A stretch of 64,000 nt of DNA from Paenibacillus endoradicis (GCF_024721975.1 NZ_JANQBB010000004.1:434001-498000), one strand, 5' to 3'; counted from the stretch's first letter, positions 46,039-55,591 are shown. The notes: generated from the sequence alone by a model not told the origin. Made by a program: numbers and translations.

Positions 46039-47103
46039 ATGAAAGAATCAATATATGGATTAACATTTGACCAATTAGTGGAGTGGCTAGAGGAACGTGG
46101 TCATAAGCGTTCTCGTGCACTTCATGTATGGCGTGCATTATATCGTAATCGTGTTCGTGCTTTTGCTGACATGACGGAAGTGAATAGTGCGACAGTAGAA
46201 CTTCTGAAAGAGCATTTCATACTAGAAACATTAACTGAGCATACACGTCAGCAATCACAAGATGGTACAGTGAAATTTCTATTTCAGCTTGCTGATGGTA
46301 ATCTGATCGAGACGGTGCTTATGCGCCATAAGTTCGGATTATCGGTTTGTGTGACGACTCAAGTCGGTTGTAATATCGGTTGTAGCTTCTGTGCAAGTGG
46401 ATTGATTGCGAAAAGCCGTGATCTGACGAGTGCGGAAATTACCGAGCAAATTATGCAAGTTCAGTTTTTCTTAGATGGTCATGCTAAAGATGAAAAGGTT
46501 AGTCATATTGTTGTTATGGGAATTGGTGAGCCATTCGATAACTTCGTTCATATGTCTAATTTCGTGCGTACGGTGAAGGATCACAATGGTCTTGCAATTG
46601 GTCCACGTCATATTACAGTATCAACGAGTGGTATCGTTAACAAGTTCAAAGAATTTACAGATAGTGATCTAGGTGTTAACTTAGCGATCTCTCTACATGC
46701 GCCGAACAATGAGCTTCGCTCACGCATTATGAAGATTAATAAAGCTTATCCGCTAGAGAAGCTAATGCCTGCAATTGATTATTACTTGAACAACTCTAAT
46801 CGTCGTGCAACGATTGAATATATACTGTTGAAACATGTCAATGATCAGCCGGAACATGCGCTTGAGCTTGCAGAATTAATGATGCCACGTAAAGATCTCG
46901 TGAACGTCAACTTAATTCCGTATAATCCAGTAGATGAGCATAGTCAGTATCAACGTAGTGAGCAAGATGATATTCGTGCTTTCTATGATGTGTTGAAGAA
47001 GCAAGGGATTAGTGTTAGTGTGCGACTGGAGCATGGTGCTGATATTGATGCAGCATGTGGACAATTACGCAGTAAACAGTTAGATAAAGCATCAAACAAT
47101 TAA
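46039..47103 (+). CDS. rlmN: Radical-SAM 23S rRNA (adenine2503-C2)-methyltransferase, RlmN family
   Basis: 354 residues; ATG 46039 with aagagg upstream, seven upstream codons being unsupported. N-terminal HhH domain ([30 protein letters not shown]), radical-SAM cysteines CNIGCSFC (Cys111, Cys115, Cys118), GIGEPFDN (SAM-binding), and the methyl-carrying Cys about 340 in IDAACGQLR. RlmN also modifies A37 of some tRNAs. Sequence is closer to RlmN than to Cfr ([16 protein letters not shown] stretch, IDAACGQLR), but segments such as [14 protein letters not shown] and [18 protein letters not shown] deviate from typical RlmN, so it may be a divergent paralogue. Confidence 0.87.
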   Translation: MKESIYGLTFDQLVEWLEERGHKRSRALHVWRALYRNRVRAFADMTEVNSATVELLKEHFILETLTEHTRQQSQDGTVKFLFQLADGNLIETVLMRHKFGLSVCVTTQVGCNIGCSFCASGLIAKSRDLTSAEITEQIMQVQFFLDGHAKDEKVSHIVVMGIGEPFDNFVHMSNFVRTVKDHNGLAIGPRHITVSTSGIVNKFKEFTDSDLGVNLAISLHAPNNELRSRIMKINKAYPLEKLMPAIDYYLNNSNRRATIEYILLKHVNDQPEHALELAELMMPRKDLVNVNLIPYNPVDEHSQYQRSEQDDIRAFYDVLKKQGISVSVRLEHGADIDAACGQLRSKQLDKASNN

Positions 47104-47117
47104 TTATGAAATAACAT

Positions 47118-47159
47118 AATAGGCTATCTCGAAAGTAATTACTTTCGAGATAGCCTATT
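47118..47159. terminator. 42-bp perfect palindrome acting as bidirectional terminator
   Basis: 21-bp arms with no loop mismatch between the convergent rlmN-like and trpS genes; tail ttattat. Confidence 0.75.
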
Positions 47160-47192
47160 TATTATGCAGTATAGGTACTATTAAATCTTCAA

Positions 47193-48176
47193 TTACAATA
47201 CAAGAAAGCCCATGTTTTGCTTCGCTTTTGTAAGTGTCTCGTTGGCAACTGCTGCTGCACGCTCTGCACCATCGCGTAGAATCGCATCAAGTTCAGCAGA
47301 ATCAACGATATCATGGAATTTTTGTTGAATCGGCTCTAGTTTGCTAATAACAACTTCTGCAATTTCTTTCTTGAAGTTACCGTAGCCTTGACCTTCGAAA
47401 TGTTTCTCAACTGCTGGAATATCCATATCTGAGAATACAGAGTAGATTTCGATTAGGTTACTTACAGCAGGCTTATTCTCCCAGTCATAACGAACAGACA
47501 TATCGGAATCTGTTACAGCTCGTGAGAATTTTTTGCGGATAACCGCAGGCTCATCTAACATTAGAATGTAGCTACTTACGTTTGGATTAGATTTGCTCAT
47601 TTTACTGGAAGGATCATCTAATCCCATAATACGAGCACCAGTTTCTTGAATAATTGGCTCAGGTACTATGAACGTTTCACCGTAACGATTGTTGAAGCGA
47701 TTAGCTAAGTCACGAGTAAGCTCAACATGTTGCTTCTGATCTTCGCCTACAGGAACATGCGTCGCTTGATAAAGTAGAATATCTGCCGCCATTAGTGCCG
47801 GATAAGTGAATAGTGCAGAACTTACAACATCTTTACCATCGGATTTGTCTTTGAATTGCGTCATACGGCTAAGTTCACCGAAGTGAGCTTGAGTTTCCAT
47901 TAACCAGCCAAGTTCAGCATGTGCGGAAACTTGAGATTGTAGAAAGATTGCTGAACGCTTAGGGTCAATTCCAGCAGCAACGTAAAGAGCAGCCAATTCA
48001 CGAGAACGTTGACGAAGCTCTTTAGGATCTTGATATACGGTAATCGCATGTAGATCCGGAATGAAATAGAAGCAATCGAATTGCTCTTGATTGCGGACGA
48101 ATTGGCTTAGAGCGCCAGAATAACCTCCAATATTAAGTTCTCCACTAGGTTTAATTCCAGATAGTATACGTTTCAT
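47193..48176 (-). CDS. trpS: Tryptophanyl-tRNA synthetase
   Basis: 327 residues, class I synthetase charging tRNA-Trp. Signature SGIKPSGELNIGGYSGAL (HIGH-region variant of TrpRS), HVPVGEDQKQHVELTRDLANRFN (Trp-binding) and KMSKSNPN (KMSKS loop). Preceded by a T-box leader with a UGG specifier, so expression rises when uncharged tRNA-Trp accumulates. Confidence 0.97.
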   Translation of the reverse strand: MKRILSGIKPSGELNIGGYSGALSQFVRNQEQFDCFYFIPDLHAITVYQDPKELRQRSRELAALYVAAGIDPKRSAIFLQSQVSAHAELGWLMETQAHFGELSRMTQFKDKSDGKDVVSSALFTYPALMAADILLYQATHVPVGEDQKQHVELTRDLANRFNNRYGETFIVPEPIIQETGARIMGLDDPSSKMSKSNPNVSSYILMLDEPAVIRKKFSRAVTDSDMSVRYDWENKPAVSNLIEIYSVFSDMDIPAVEKHFEGQGYGNFKKEIAEVVISKLEPIQQKFHDIVDSAELDAILRDGAERAAAVANETLTKAKQNMGFLVL

Positions 48177-48212
48177 GTACGAACACCTTACCTTCTCTTT
48201 AATTTAAAAAAC

Positions 48213-48480
48213 AAAAAAGCTCCGCCCCTTAAAACATAAGGGACGAAGCGTTATACTCCGCGGTACCACCCAAATTCGATTATATAATCGCACTTGATAC
48301 TCAATAACGGTGAGCTCCGTCAATGCCTACTAATGCCAAGCATCACTTTTCGCGATGTGCATTTTCAGGTTGAGGCGAAAAGACCCATTCATCTACAGGC
48401 ATGTGCCGAACTTTTCACCAGTTATCGGCTCGCTAATGACATGCAATATTAGACTACTATTTCTCTTCCTTGCTGTATCA
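48213..48480 (-). ncRNA. T-box riboswitch leader of trpS (Trp specifier)
   Basis: On the minus strand: the invariant T-box GGGTGGTACCGCGG (48258-48271), a terminator stem gcttcgtccctt/aaggggcggagc (48238-48249 with 48219-48230) and T6 (48213-48218). Stem I includes a specifier triplet TGG (48385-48387) preceded by GAA, the usual context, which matches Trp. Ends 37 bp before trpS. Confidence 0.95.
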
Positions 48481-48592
48481 TATCTAATTGATAATAGCAT
48501 ACTTATTAATAATGATTAAGTCAAGTTAGTATGTGATAGTATACTTGGTACTATATGCTAGTTAGGTTGATTGACATCGTATCGCCATCATG

Positions 48593-48612
48593 TTATCTTA
48601 AAATTAAGATAA
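48593..48612. promoter_or_regulatory. MhqR-type operator at the mhqR promoter
   Basis: TTATCTTA-aaat-TAAGATAA, perfect 8-bp arms, 19 bp before the mhqR start; resembles MhqR/MarR boxes of Bacillus. Confidence 0.6.
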
Positions 48613-48631
48613 AGCGAAAAGAGGCATAACG

Positions 48632-49093
48632 ATGAGTGAAACAAAGCGTTATGAGCAAGTGGAAGATGCATTAGAACTATATATTGCATTATCGCGTGCT
48701 AGCCAATGGGTAAGTTCACATGGAGATCGTGATATTAGGGAGCATGGCTTGAATCGTACGGAATTCGGAGTGTTAGAATTACTGTATCATAAAGGTCCTC
48801 AGCCTTTACAACAAATTGGTAATAAAGTATTAATGAGTAGCGGTAATATTACGTACGTTATCGACAAATTAGAAAAGAAGCAATTAGTTAGACGTAGAGT
48901 TTCTACAGAAGATCGACGCTTAATATATGCGGAAGTGACCGATGCAGGCTCTCAATTTATTGAGAAAGTATTTCCTATTCATGGGTGTGTCATCCGTGAC
49001 GCAGTAGCTGGTTTAACATTGGAAGAACAGCGTCAAGCAACGAATTTACTGAAGAAACTCGGTAAATTTGCACAAGAAAGTTATAAGGGTTAA
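48632..49093 (+). CDS. mhqR: MhqR-like MarR-family repressor
   Basis: 153 residues. Close to Bacillus MhqR: HGLNRTEFGVLELLYHKGPQPLQQIGNKVLMSSGNITYVIDKLEKKQLV (winged HTH) and EDRRLIYAEVTDAG (wing). MhqR represses quinone/electrophile detoxification genes. The next gene, an MhqD-type hydrolase, is a known target in Bacillus, supporting the assignment. Operator-like repeats precede both genes. Confidence 0.85.
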   Translation: MSETKRYEQVEDALELYIALSRASQWVSSHGDRDIREHGLNRTEFGVLELLYHKGPQPLQQIGNKVLMSSGNITYVIDKLEKKQLVRRRVSTEDRRLIYAEVTDAGSQFIEKVFPIHGCVIRDAVAGLTLEEQRQATNLLKKLGKFAQESYKG

Positions 49094-49115
49094 ATCCTTC
49101 TAGCTTTTCCTGAGA

Positions 49116-49133
49116 TGTCTTAATATTGAGATA
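49116..49133. promoter_or_regulatory. Second MhqR-like operator, before mhqD
   Basis: TGTCTTAATATTGAGATA, an imperfect version of the inverted repeat at 48593-48612, lies in the mhqR-mhqD gap. Confidence 0.45.
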
Positions 49134-49222
49134 TCATGTTTAGGTGACTTATGAACCTGATGAATGTAACTGAAAGCTTAACGGGACAATGAATGTAGTG
49201 AAAAATATTGGAGGGAACTATA

Positions 49223-49834
49223 ATGAAACATATTTATGAAGCGGGAACTGAAAAAAATGGTCAAGTGCTGTTACTATTGCATGGTACAGGTGGAGATGAG
49301 AATGATCTAATACCACTTGCGCGTACTGTAGATTCGAATGCTGCAATACTAAGTGTAAGAGGTAACATCCTTGAAAATGGTATGCCACGCTTCTTCCGTC
49401 GTCTTGCTGAAGGAGTATTTGATGAACAGGATCTTATTTTCCGCACACAAGAGCTTAAGCAATTTATCGATGAGGCAGCTGTTCAGTATGGATTTGACCG
49501 GAATAAAGTAGTAGCACTAGGTTATTCTAATGGTGCTAATATAGCGGCGAGTATGTTATTCCATTACGCAGATTCATTACAAGGTGCGATTATGCATCAT
49601 CCAATGGTGCCGCTTCGAAGTATCGAATTGCCTAAGCTTACTGGTGTAGCTTGCTTTATTGGAGCAGGTGAGAATGATCCGATCTGTACACCAGCTGAAT
49701 CGAAAGAATTACAATCATTATTAAGTGAAGCTGGTGCAGATGTGCAAATTCATTGGGAACGTCACGGTCACCAGTTGTCTCGCACAGAAGTTGAAGCAGC
49801 AAAAGCATGGTATGAAGCTCAATTTAAAGTATAG
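49223..49834 (+). CDS. mhqD: MhqD-like alpha/beta hydrolase (carboxylesterase/phospholipase family)
   Basis: 203 residues; ATG 49223 with ggaggg upstream (frame open to 49208). Alpha/beta-hydrolase fold: LLLHGTGGDENDL (oxyanion loop), nucleophile Ser102 in GYSNG, Asp152 in GENDPICTP, His183 in HGHQLS. Same family as Bacillus MhqD, induced by methylhydroquinone and catechol; native substrate unknown. Adjacent to its probable repressor. Confidence 0.88.
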   Translation: MKHIYEAGTEKNGQVLLLLHGTGGDENDLIPLARTVDSNAAILSVRGNILENGMPRFFRRLAEGVFDEQDLIFRTQELKQFIDEAAVQYGFDRNKVVALGYSNGANIAASMLFHYADSLQGAIMHHPMVPLRSIELPKLTGVACFIGAGENDPICTPAESKELQSLLSEAGADVQIHWERHGHQLSRTEVEAAKAWYEAQFKV

Positions 49835-49874
49835 ATTATCATTCATTCTTTTCATATAGTAAGCCAATAATGAG

Positions 49875-49921
49875 GAGGATACTCAGAAAGTCATGACTTA
49901 GATGACTCGCCGAGTATCCTC
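49875..49921 (+). terminator. Hairpin after mhqD
   Basis: gaggatactc (49875-49884) with gagtatcctc (49912-49921) and an inner agtcat/atgact stem; tail ttctta is weakly T-rich. Confidence 0.55.
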
Positions 49922-50078
49922 TTCTTATGCTTAGGTCAATAAACTTCAAAAATAATGCCTCTATATAAAATTATGTGCTCATTTGTCGTAATTAATTATT
50001 AAATCTTAACGATATACAAAGCATGCCTACCCACTTTACAACATATGATGTGTTAACAAAGGTTAGGATGTGATCGAG

Positions 50079-51005
50079 ATGATATGTGCCATCATAGGTG
50101 GTGGGCCAGCTGGATTGAATGCCGCGTTATTGCTTGCTCGGTCTAGACATAAAGTGTATCTCTTTGACAATGCAAAACCTCGGAATGCAGTAACGGAAGC
50201 GATGCATGGCTTTATAACTCGCGAAGGGATTTCACCTCTCAAATTTCGCAAATTAGCACAGCAAGAATTGGAGCAATTTAAGCATGTGAAGCAGTATCAA
50301 TCAACGATAACTGAAATTAAGCGTAGCAATAATGGAACATTTACTATCACGACATCTTCTGGTAAAAAGCTTCAAGTGAATAAAGTATTACTTGCCACAG
50401 GATTACAGGAATCATTACCATCAATTCGTAACATTTCCCGCTATTATGGGCGCTCGGTGTTCAGTTGTCCTTATTGCGATGGTTATGAATTACGAGATCG
50501 GGCGTTGGCTGTATTTACAGAAGCTAGTAATGTGGTTTCTCTTGCAGCGACACTGCAACAGTGGAGTAAACGGATATTTGTTTTCACGAATGGGAAATAC
50601 AAATTAACGAACTCAGAAAAAGAGCTATTGAAGGCGATGGATATTGCAATCTATGAACAACCAATTGTTCAATTAGTTGGGCAAAAAGGGCAGCTGCAAG
50701 GCATATTACTTAAGGATGGTAGTAAAGTTAATTGTACGGGTGGTTTTGTCTCGACCTATTGGAGACATGCGGGAACATTAGCGTCGGAATTAGGCTGTAG
50801 ATTAACAGACCAAGGTGGAATATGGCAAGATGGTAAAGGGAGAACTAGTGTTCAAGGTGTCTATGTGGCAGGCGATATGGCTCATATATCACCAGCACAA
50901 GCAGTTATTGCAGCAGGTGATGGTGTAAAAGCTGCAATAAGTATGAATCAGGATGCTGCTCAACAACGCTTAACAAAAATTCAGAATATGATTAGAAAGC
51001 AATAA
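50079..51005 (+). CDS. Thioredoxin-reductase-like FAD/NAD(P)H oxidoreductase
   Basis: 308 residues. ATG 50079 preferred (aggatg about 9 bp upstream) over GTG 50070. FAD-binding AIIGGGPAGLNAALLLARSRHKVYLFDN, redox-active pair Cys130/Cys133 (SCPYCDGYE), second nucleotide motif weakened, and C-terminal GVYVAGDMAHISPAQAVIAAGDG. Close to small TrxB-like proteins often linked to bacillithiol or thioredoxin-like systems, rather than housekeeping TrxB. Partner unknown. Confidence 0.88.
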   Translation: MICAIIGGGPAGLNAALLLARSRHKVYLFDNAKPRNAVTEAMHGFITREGISPLKFRKLAQQELEQFKHVKQYQSTITEIKRSNNGTFTITTSSGKKLQVNKVLLATGLQESLPSIRNISRYYGRSVFSCPYCDGYELRDRALAVFTEASNVVSLAATLQQWSKRIFVFTNGKYKLTNSEKELLKAMDIAIYEQPIVQLVGQKGQLQGILLKDGSKVNCTGGFVSTYWRHAGTLASELGCRLTDQGGIWQDGKGRTSVQGVYVAGDMAHISPAQAVIAAGDGVKAAISMNQDAAQQRLTKIQNMIRKQ

Positions 51006-51112
51006 AAGGTTAACTTTTATAGTCTAAGTTTAAACAATTGACTTTCGACAGTTGCGAACATGGAACGGACTTCCGAAAAAAAGAAGAAAGACACTCCAAT
51101 ATAACCATAAAA

Positions 51113-51170
51113 AAGGCACTCCCATGTTAATCAGGTCATAGGATGCACCTGAAAAGCACGAGAATGCCTT
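51113..51170 (-). terminator. Rho-independent terminator of the carbonic anhydrase gene
   Basis: aaggcactc (51113-51121) with gaatgcctt (51162-51170); A-tract on the plus side gives the T-tail on the minus strand. Confidence 0.65.
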
Positions 51171-51184
51171 GTTATTCAATTCGT

Positions 51185-51751
51185 TTATTCACGATAGTCT
51201 TCTACTAGTAATTCAAGTCCGCCTGTCTCTGGGTCCATAATAAAGCCGTGTACAGGAACAGCTTTAGGGAATAAAGGATGATTGCGAATCATTTTAACAC
51301 TGTGCATAACGCCGTGCTCGGGTGCTGTGAAGCCGCGTAAAAACTTCTCCATACGGATACCTGAACGTTCTAGCGTTTCTATAACTAACGGATCTACTCC
51401 GCCTTGTTCAATTATTTTATTAACTAAGCCTTTACTATCGAGATTTGTCATACCGCAACCATGGTGTCCGATAACGACAACTTCCTCAGCATGTAATTCA
51501 TATACCGCAACAAGAATACTGCGCATTGCTGAACCGAAAGGTTGAGTTAATACTGCACCAGCATTTTTGATGAATTTGGCATCACCATTGCGAAGATTTA
51601 ATGCTTTTGGTAATAGCTCCATTAGTCTTGTATCCATACATGTTAAAATCGCAATTTTTTTCTCAGGATACTTGTCCGTTAAGTATTTTTCATACTCTTT
51701 GTCTTCTACGAATGTCTTGTTGAACTCCATAAAATTTTTCACGATACTCAT
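51185..51751 (-). CDS. Beta-class carbonic anhydrase
   Basis: Interconverts CO2 and bicarbonate. 188 residues, aggagg RBS. Zinc ligands Cys38 (LTCMDTRLMELLP, with catalytic Asp40/Arg42), His96 and Cys99 (VIGHHGCGMTNLD). NAGAVLTQPFGSAMRSILVAVYEL is the usual hydrophobic core. Type with an N-terminal arm as in YvdA-like proteins. Monocistronic. Confidence 0.95.
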   Translation of the reverse strand: MSIVKNFMEFNKTFVEDKEYEKYLTDKYPEKKIAILTCMDTRLMELLPKALNLRNGDAKFIKNAGAVLTQPFGSAMRSILVAVYELHAEEVVVIGHHGCGMTNLDSKGLVNKIIEQGGVDPLVIETLERSGIRMEKFLRGFTAPEHGVMHSVKMIRNHPLFPKAVPVHGFIMDPETGGLELLVEDYRE

Positions 51752-51976
51752 GTGTATTCCTCCTACAACTGTTCATACTTTCGCTGCACTACTTGTTAGT
51801 GAAAATAACTTTGAAAGCCTCATTGACCTAACTACGATAAAAAATTTAAACTCCGTAACAACTATTATTCTCTTATTTTCATAACAAGTCAAATGGTCTT
51901 ATTTATAGAAAAAGTAAAGAGACAAACCGAAACGCTCCATTTGCCTCGCTTTTAATACTGATGTAATGGTATATTG

Positions 51977-54244
51977 TTACACTTTTAATGCTGGTAGTAC
52001 AATCGTTACAGTAGTACCAATCCCTACTTGGCTTGTAAAGGTAATTGTTCCCTGATGATTAGCAATGATTTGCTGTGAGACAAGTAACCCCAAACCATTG
52101 CCATCTTGTTTACTAGTATAGAAGGGCTCAAACAGATGTGTTAATGATTCTTCAGATATGCCTACCCCATTATCGGATATTGTAATCTGTACATGTTGAT
52201 CTTGCTTACAAATACCAATTTGCAACACACCTTCTTTGCTCATCGCTTCCACACTATTTTTAATTAAGTTGACGAACATCTGCTTAAGATTACCTTCCAC
52301 ACCATTAATGAATGGAACATCCTCTTCAATACGTGAAATTACGGTTACATGTTCCATCGTTCCTGATGTAGTCATTAACAGTAAAATATCGTTAATTAGT
52401 TGCACAATATTCGTAGGTTGAAAATTACCAACTTGAGGTTTCGACATTACTAGAAATTGACCAACAATATGATTCATATGATCAATTTCTTTCATGACAA
52501 GGTCCATATGATTTTCAGGCATTAGACCTTTTTTATGGTTGATTTTCAAAAATCCTTGGACAGTAGTGAGTGGATTTCGAATTTCATGAGCAATACTTGC
52601 TGCAAGCTGACCAATAGCTGAAAGTTTTTCGTTCTTCACAAGCAACTCTTCTGTTTGCTTACGAGCAGTAATATTTCGAGTAATCGATGCTATCGCTACG
52701 ATTAGTCCTTTCTCATCTCGAATCCCTGACAGTGTCATACTGACATCGATCGGAGAGTTAGATTTCGTATACATAATCGTTTCATAACTCGATACAGCAT
52801 TACCTCTAATGACCTGCTGGATTAACTGTTCATAACTAACTCGATCTTGTAATGAGAAGTTTGAAAGTGGATGTCTGACAAGTTGATCACTGTTCCATTC
52901 AAACATACTTTCAAAGGCTTCGTTGACCTGCATAATGTTATTGTTCAGATCGGCAATATGAACAGCATCTGTCGTATGTTTGAAAAACGACTCAAGATAT
53001 TGTTTCGTGTTCATTAGCTCAATATTCGTTTGTTTTAATTCGTTCGTATAGCGAGATAAATTATTACCCATCGTATTTACTTGACTAGCTAATAATCCAA
53101 ACTCATCGGTGCTATTATGGACAAGCGAAGTATGGAACTGGTTCATCGAAATTGCATTGACTTTGAACATTATTTTAGTTAATGGAGAAGTGAGTAATTC
53201 TGCAATAATGTAACTTCCGACAATCGCTATAAGAAGTAGAATAATCGCAATAATAATATGATCAATGAATTGTTTATGAGTGCCGGCCATTAACTTATTT
53301 TTGTCGATGACAATTCCAATTACATAAGGTTCAAAATCTTCAATCGGAATGAATGTCCTGGTGAGTGAAGAATCACCAAACTTGAATTCAGTAGTAACAA
53401 ACTTATCTTCATTTAAGGCAAGATGTACGGATTGAATATCCGATTTTATATTTGCATAATTATACGACCCGAATGAAATATCGCGTACGTCTAAATTATA
53501 TATTGGTTTTCCTTTTTTTAATTTAATAATTTTCTCTTTTCCGAAAAAAGTAGGATTGAAAGCAGTTATTTCTAATAGCGCATCGTTCTCAGCAAGTAAC
53601 TGTGAAATAATCCGATCTGTTCCGCCAATATATCCGTTAGAGAAGGATTTATCTGCATTTAACATCGTATTAATCATGTAATTGGTTTTGCCAGTATAGT
53701 AATATCCCCATTTGTTAATTTTCGAAGGATCGGATACTGCAAAATTAATAGGTCCTGAATAAAAATTGGTAGATCGTTCCCCTTGAGCCACAGTAACAGG
53801 TCGTAAATTTATTACGTCTTTTAATGCTACGTCCCAATAATCCCATGATTTAGATCTTAGATTAACTTCATCAGGATTAGACGAAAGTACGGTTGCTAAA
53901 TCGTCCCCTTGCTTAACCCAAAGTGTAATATCATCAAGATCTAGTCGTACCTTTAATTCTTCTAGTTGTTCTGTCGTTACATTCGCAATATCAGGGTCCA
54001 ATATTTCCTCTAACGTTTGTGCTGCTGACTTCAATCGCTTTGCAAGTTCTTGTTCAATACTGCGATTTGTAGAATCAATTAAATTTATTGTAATGGCAAG
54101 TTGTTTTGCAATGGTAGCTACTTGTTGTTCAACATTATTCTCTTGAACACGAATGGCATTAATTTGCGAAAATACAACATTCAATACGAGTATAAAAAGC
54201 ACAATAAGAGAGATGGATAATGATAGCTTTGAACGGATAGTCAT
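51977..54244 (-). CDS. Membrane histidine kinase with CHASE4-like sensor, HAMP and PAS domains
   Basis: 755 residues; ggaggg 6 bp before ATG. TM1 about 9-27, extracytoplasmic domain about 30-330 with WDYWDVAL and dual transmembrane layout (CHASE4-like), TM2 about 335-357, HAMP, a PAS domain (about 415-520: HTTDAVHIADLNNNIMQVNEAFESMF), HisKA with His553 (SIAHEIRNPLTTVQGF) and HATPase ending SQVGIGTTVTIVLP. Resembles KinA-like sporulation/biofilm kinases. No response regulator adjacent, so its partner is elsewhere. Confidence 0.93.
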   Translation of the reverse strand: MTIRSKLSLSISLIVLFILVLNVVFSQINAIRVQENNVEQQVATIAKQLAITINLIDSTNRSIEQELAKRLKSAAQTLEEILDPDIANVTTEQLEELKVRLDLDDITLWVKQGDDLATVLSSNPDEVNLRSKSWDYWDVALKDVINLRPVTVAQGERSTNFYSGPINFAVSDPSKINKWGYYYTGKTNYMINTMLNADKSFSNGYIGGTDRIISQLLAENDALLEITAFNPTFFGKEKIIKLKKGKPIYNLDVRDISFGSYNYANIKSDIQSVHLALNEDKFVTTEFKFGDSSLTRTFIPIEDFEPYVIGIVIDKNKLMAGTHKQFIDHIIIAIILLLIAIVGSYIIAELLTSPLTKIMFKVNAISMNQFHTSLVHNSTDEFGLLASQVNTMGNNLSRYTNELKQTNIELMNTKQYLESFFKHTTDAVHIADLNNNIMQVNEAFESMFEWNSDQLVRHPLSNFSLQDRVSYEQLIQQVIRGNAVSSYETIMYTKSNSPIDVSMTLSGIRDEKGLIVAIASITRNITARKQTEELLVKNEKLSAIGQLAASIAHEIRNPLTTVQGFLKINHKKGLMPENHMDLVMKEIDHMNHIVGQFLVMSKPQVGNFQPTNIVQLINDILLLMTTSGTMEHVTVISRIEEDVPFINGVEGNLKQMFVNLIKNSVEAMSKEGVLQIGICKQDQHVQITISDNGVGISEESLTHLFEPFYTSKQDGNGLGLLVSQQIIANHQGTITFTSQVGIGTTVTIVLPALKV

Positions 54245-54557
54245 ACAGATCCCTCCATACGCAAGTTTCTATTCTTTCTTATTAGACAAATATCGACAAA
54301 ATCCTTTTTAATTCCTAGTTGCTAAGTATAAATTAGAATTTATAGCGATTACAATAGGTTAATAACGATTTAGTTATTATATTATTAGATGAAAGTATAA
54401 GAATTTGTTATAGATAAGAGAAAATACTATAGGTGTTCAAGTCATTCATACAATAATTTACCGATTTAGATGTGTGATAGATTCATATAATGTCATAACA
54501 CGCTCGAGACTTTTGAGTAATTTATTGGATAACTAGAATATATTGCAAAAAAAGTTG

Positions 54558-54586
54558 TTGACAATATTGCGAACTAGACATAACAT
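54558..54586 (+). promoter_or_regulatory. SigA-type promoter of the YceI gene
   Basis: TTGACA (54558-54563), 17 bp, TAACAT (54581-54586). The remainder of the 400-bp gap 54245-54647 is A+T-rich and shows nothing recognisable. Confidence 0.6.
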
Positions 54587-54647
54587 AAGGTTATAAACTT
54601 TAATTAAGTAAGTAAATATACAATATATATTAATGGAGGAATTTATT

Positions 54648-55178
54648 ATGACGACATCAAAATGGATATTAGATGCATCGCACAGTGTAGTTGAATTTTC
54701 AGTTAAGCATCTTATGATTGCAAAAGTTAGAGGTTTATTCCATACTTTCGATGCGAATATCGAAGCTGATCTTAATGATCTATCTACTGCAACGATTGCG
54801 GTAAATATTGATCTTGCTAGTGTTGATACACGTAATGTGGATCGCGATAATCACTTGAAATCAGCGGACTTCTTCGATGTAGAAAACAGCCCAAGCTTGA
54901 ATTTCGTAGCGACTTCCATTAAATCTGCAGGATCTGATGAGTATTCATTAGTTGGTAATGTAACACTTCATGGTGTAACGAAAGAAGAAACATTCAAAGT
55001 TACTTTTGAAGGGGCTTCAACAGACCCTTGGGGCAATGAAAAAGCAGGCTTCAGTGCAACAGGTTCTTTGAAACGTAGCGACTATGGTCTAACATACAAT
55101 GCCGCTCTTGAAACTGGTGGCGTACTAATCGGAGACGATATTAAGATCAACATCGAATTCGAATTACAAAAGGCATAA
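54648..55178 (+). CDS. YceI-family lipocalin-like protein
   Basis: 176 residues; ATG 54648 with ggagg 9 bp upstream. YceI beta-barrel pattern: WILDASHSVVEFSVKHLMIAKVRGLF, DTRNVDRDNHLKSADFFDVENSP, GNVTLHGVTKEETF and FSATGSLKRSDYGLTYN. The family binds polyisoprenoid lipids; cytoplasmic here because there is no signal peptide. Role unknown, sometimes in stress responses. Confidence 0.93.
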   Translation: MTTSKWILDASHSVVEFSVKHLMIAKVRGLFHTFDANIEADLNDLSTATIAVNIDLASVDTRNVDRDNHLKSADFFDVENSPSLNFVATSIKSAGSDEYSLVGNVTLHGVTKEETFKVTFEGASTDPWGNEKAGFSATGSLKRSDYGLTYNAALETGGVLIGDDIKINIEFELQKA

Positions 55179-55219
55179 TATCCCTTCATAATAAATTCAA
55201 GCATATAGTTGGATATAAT

Positions 55220-55256
55220 AAAACCTCTCTATCGAATGACGATAGAGAGGTTTTTT
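55220..55256 (+). terminator. Rho-independent terminator after YceI
   Basis: 15-bp stem aaaacctctctatcg with 55240-55254, T6. Confidence 0.9.
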
Positions 55257-55338
55257 CGTCATTCTCCATGTGTAGTAACATTACAAATTATCGTCATAAC
55301 ATGTTAGTTCATTGCATAATTTAGAACTGTGCCTAAAG

Positions 55339-55384
55339 TAATTATTCCTCTTAAGCCCCAAGCAAGAGCACAGAGGAATAATTA
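55339..55384. other. Hairpin of unknown role before the attenuator promoter
   Basis: taattattcctct (55339-55351) pairs perfectly with 55372-55384, with 20-nt loop; no T-tract. Confidence 0.4.
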
Positions 55385-55424
55385 AAGCGCATACAACAAA
55401 TCCAACATGTTAACAAAAAAAGCA

Positions 55425-55454
55425 TTGACAACTAGGTTTTTACAATGATATTGT
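55425..55454 (+). promoter_or_regulatory. Promoter of the leader-bmrCD operon
   Basis: TTGACA at 55425-55430 with a weak -10 TATTGT at 55449-55454 (18-bp spacing), about 40 bp before the leader ORF. Confidence 0.55.
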
Positions 55455-55493
55455 GTTAGCATATCTCAAAAAATGGAAAGGGGGTTACGTATC

Positions 55494-55583
55494 ATGAAGA
55501 TCGATTTTACTACATTTGGTATCAATGTTGGAATTAAGAATGACGGTATCGTAATCCGCGCCCATAGAGCTATATTTATTTAG
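55494..55583 (+). CDS. 29-residue leader peptide (BmrB-like role) of the ABC operon
   Basis: Short ORF with a strong RBS aaaggggg 9 bp before its ATG. It starts MKIDFTTFGINVG and ends at TAG 55581-55583, 9 bp before a terminator stem. Its 3' part (55549-55562) can base-pair with the left arm of that terminator (55592-55606), giving an antiterminator that is blocked when a ribosome reaches the stop. This matches the logic of the bmrB leader upstream of bmrCD in Bacillus, induced by ribosome-targeting antibiotics. No sequence similarity to BmrB is claimed. Confidence 0.65.
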   Translation: MKIDFTTFGINVGIKNDGIVIRAHRAIFI

Positions 55584-55591
55584 CACTTTAC

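Noticed and set aside
46039..47103. Cfr resistance methylase
   Set aside because: Overall motifs, including the C-terminal IDAACGQLR and the GIGEPFDN segment, fit RlmN better.
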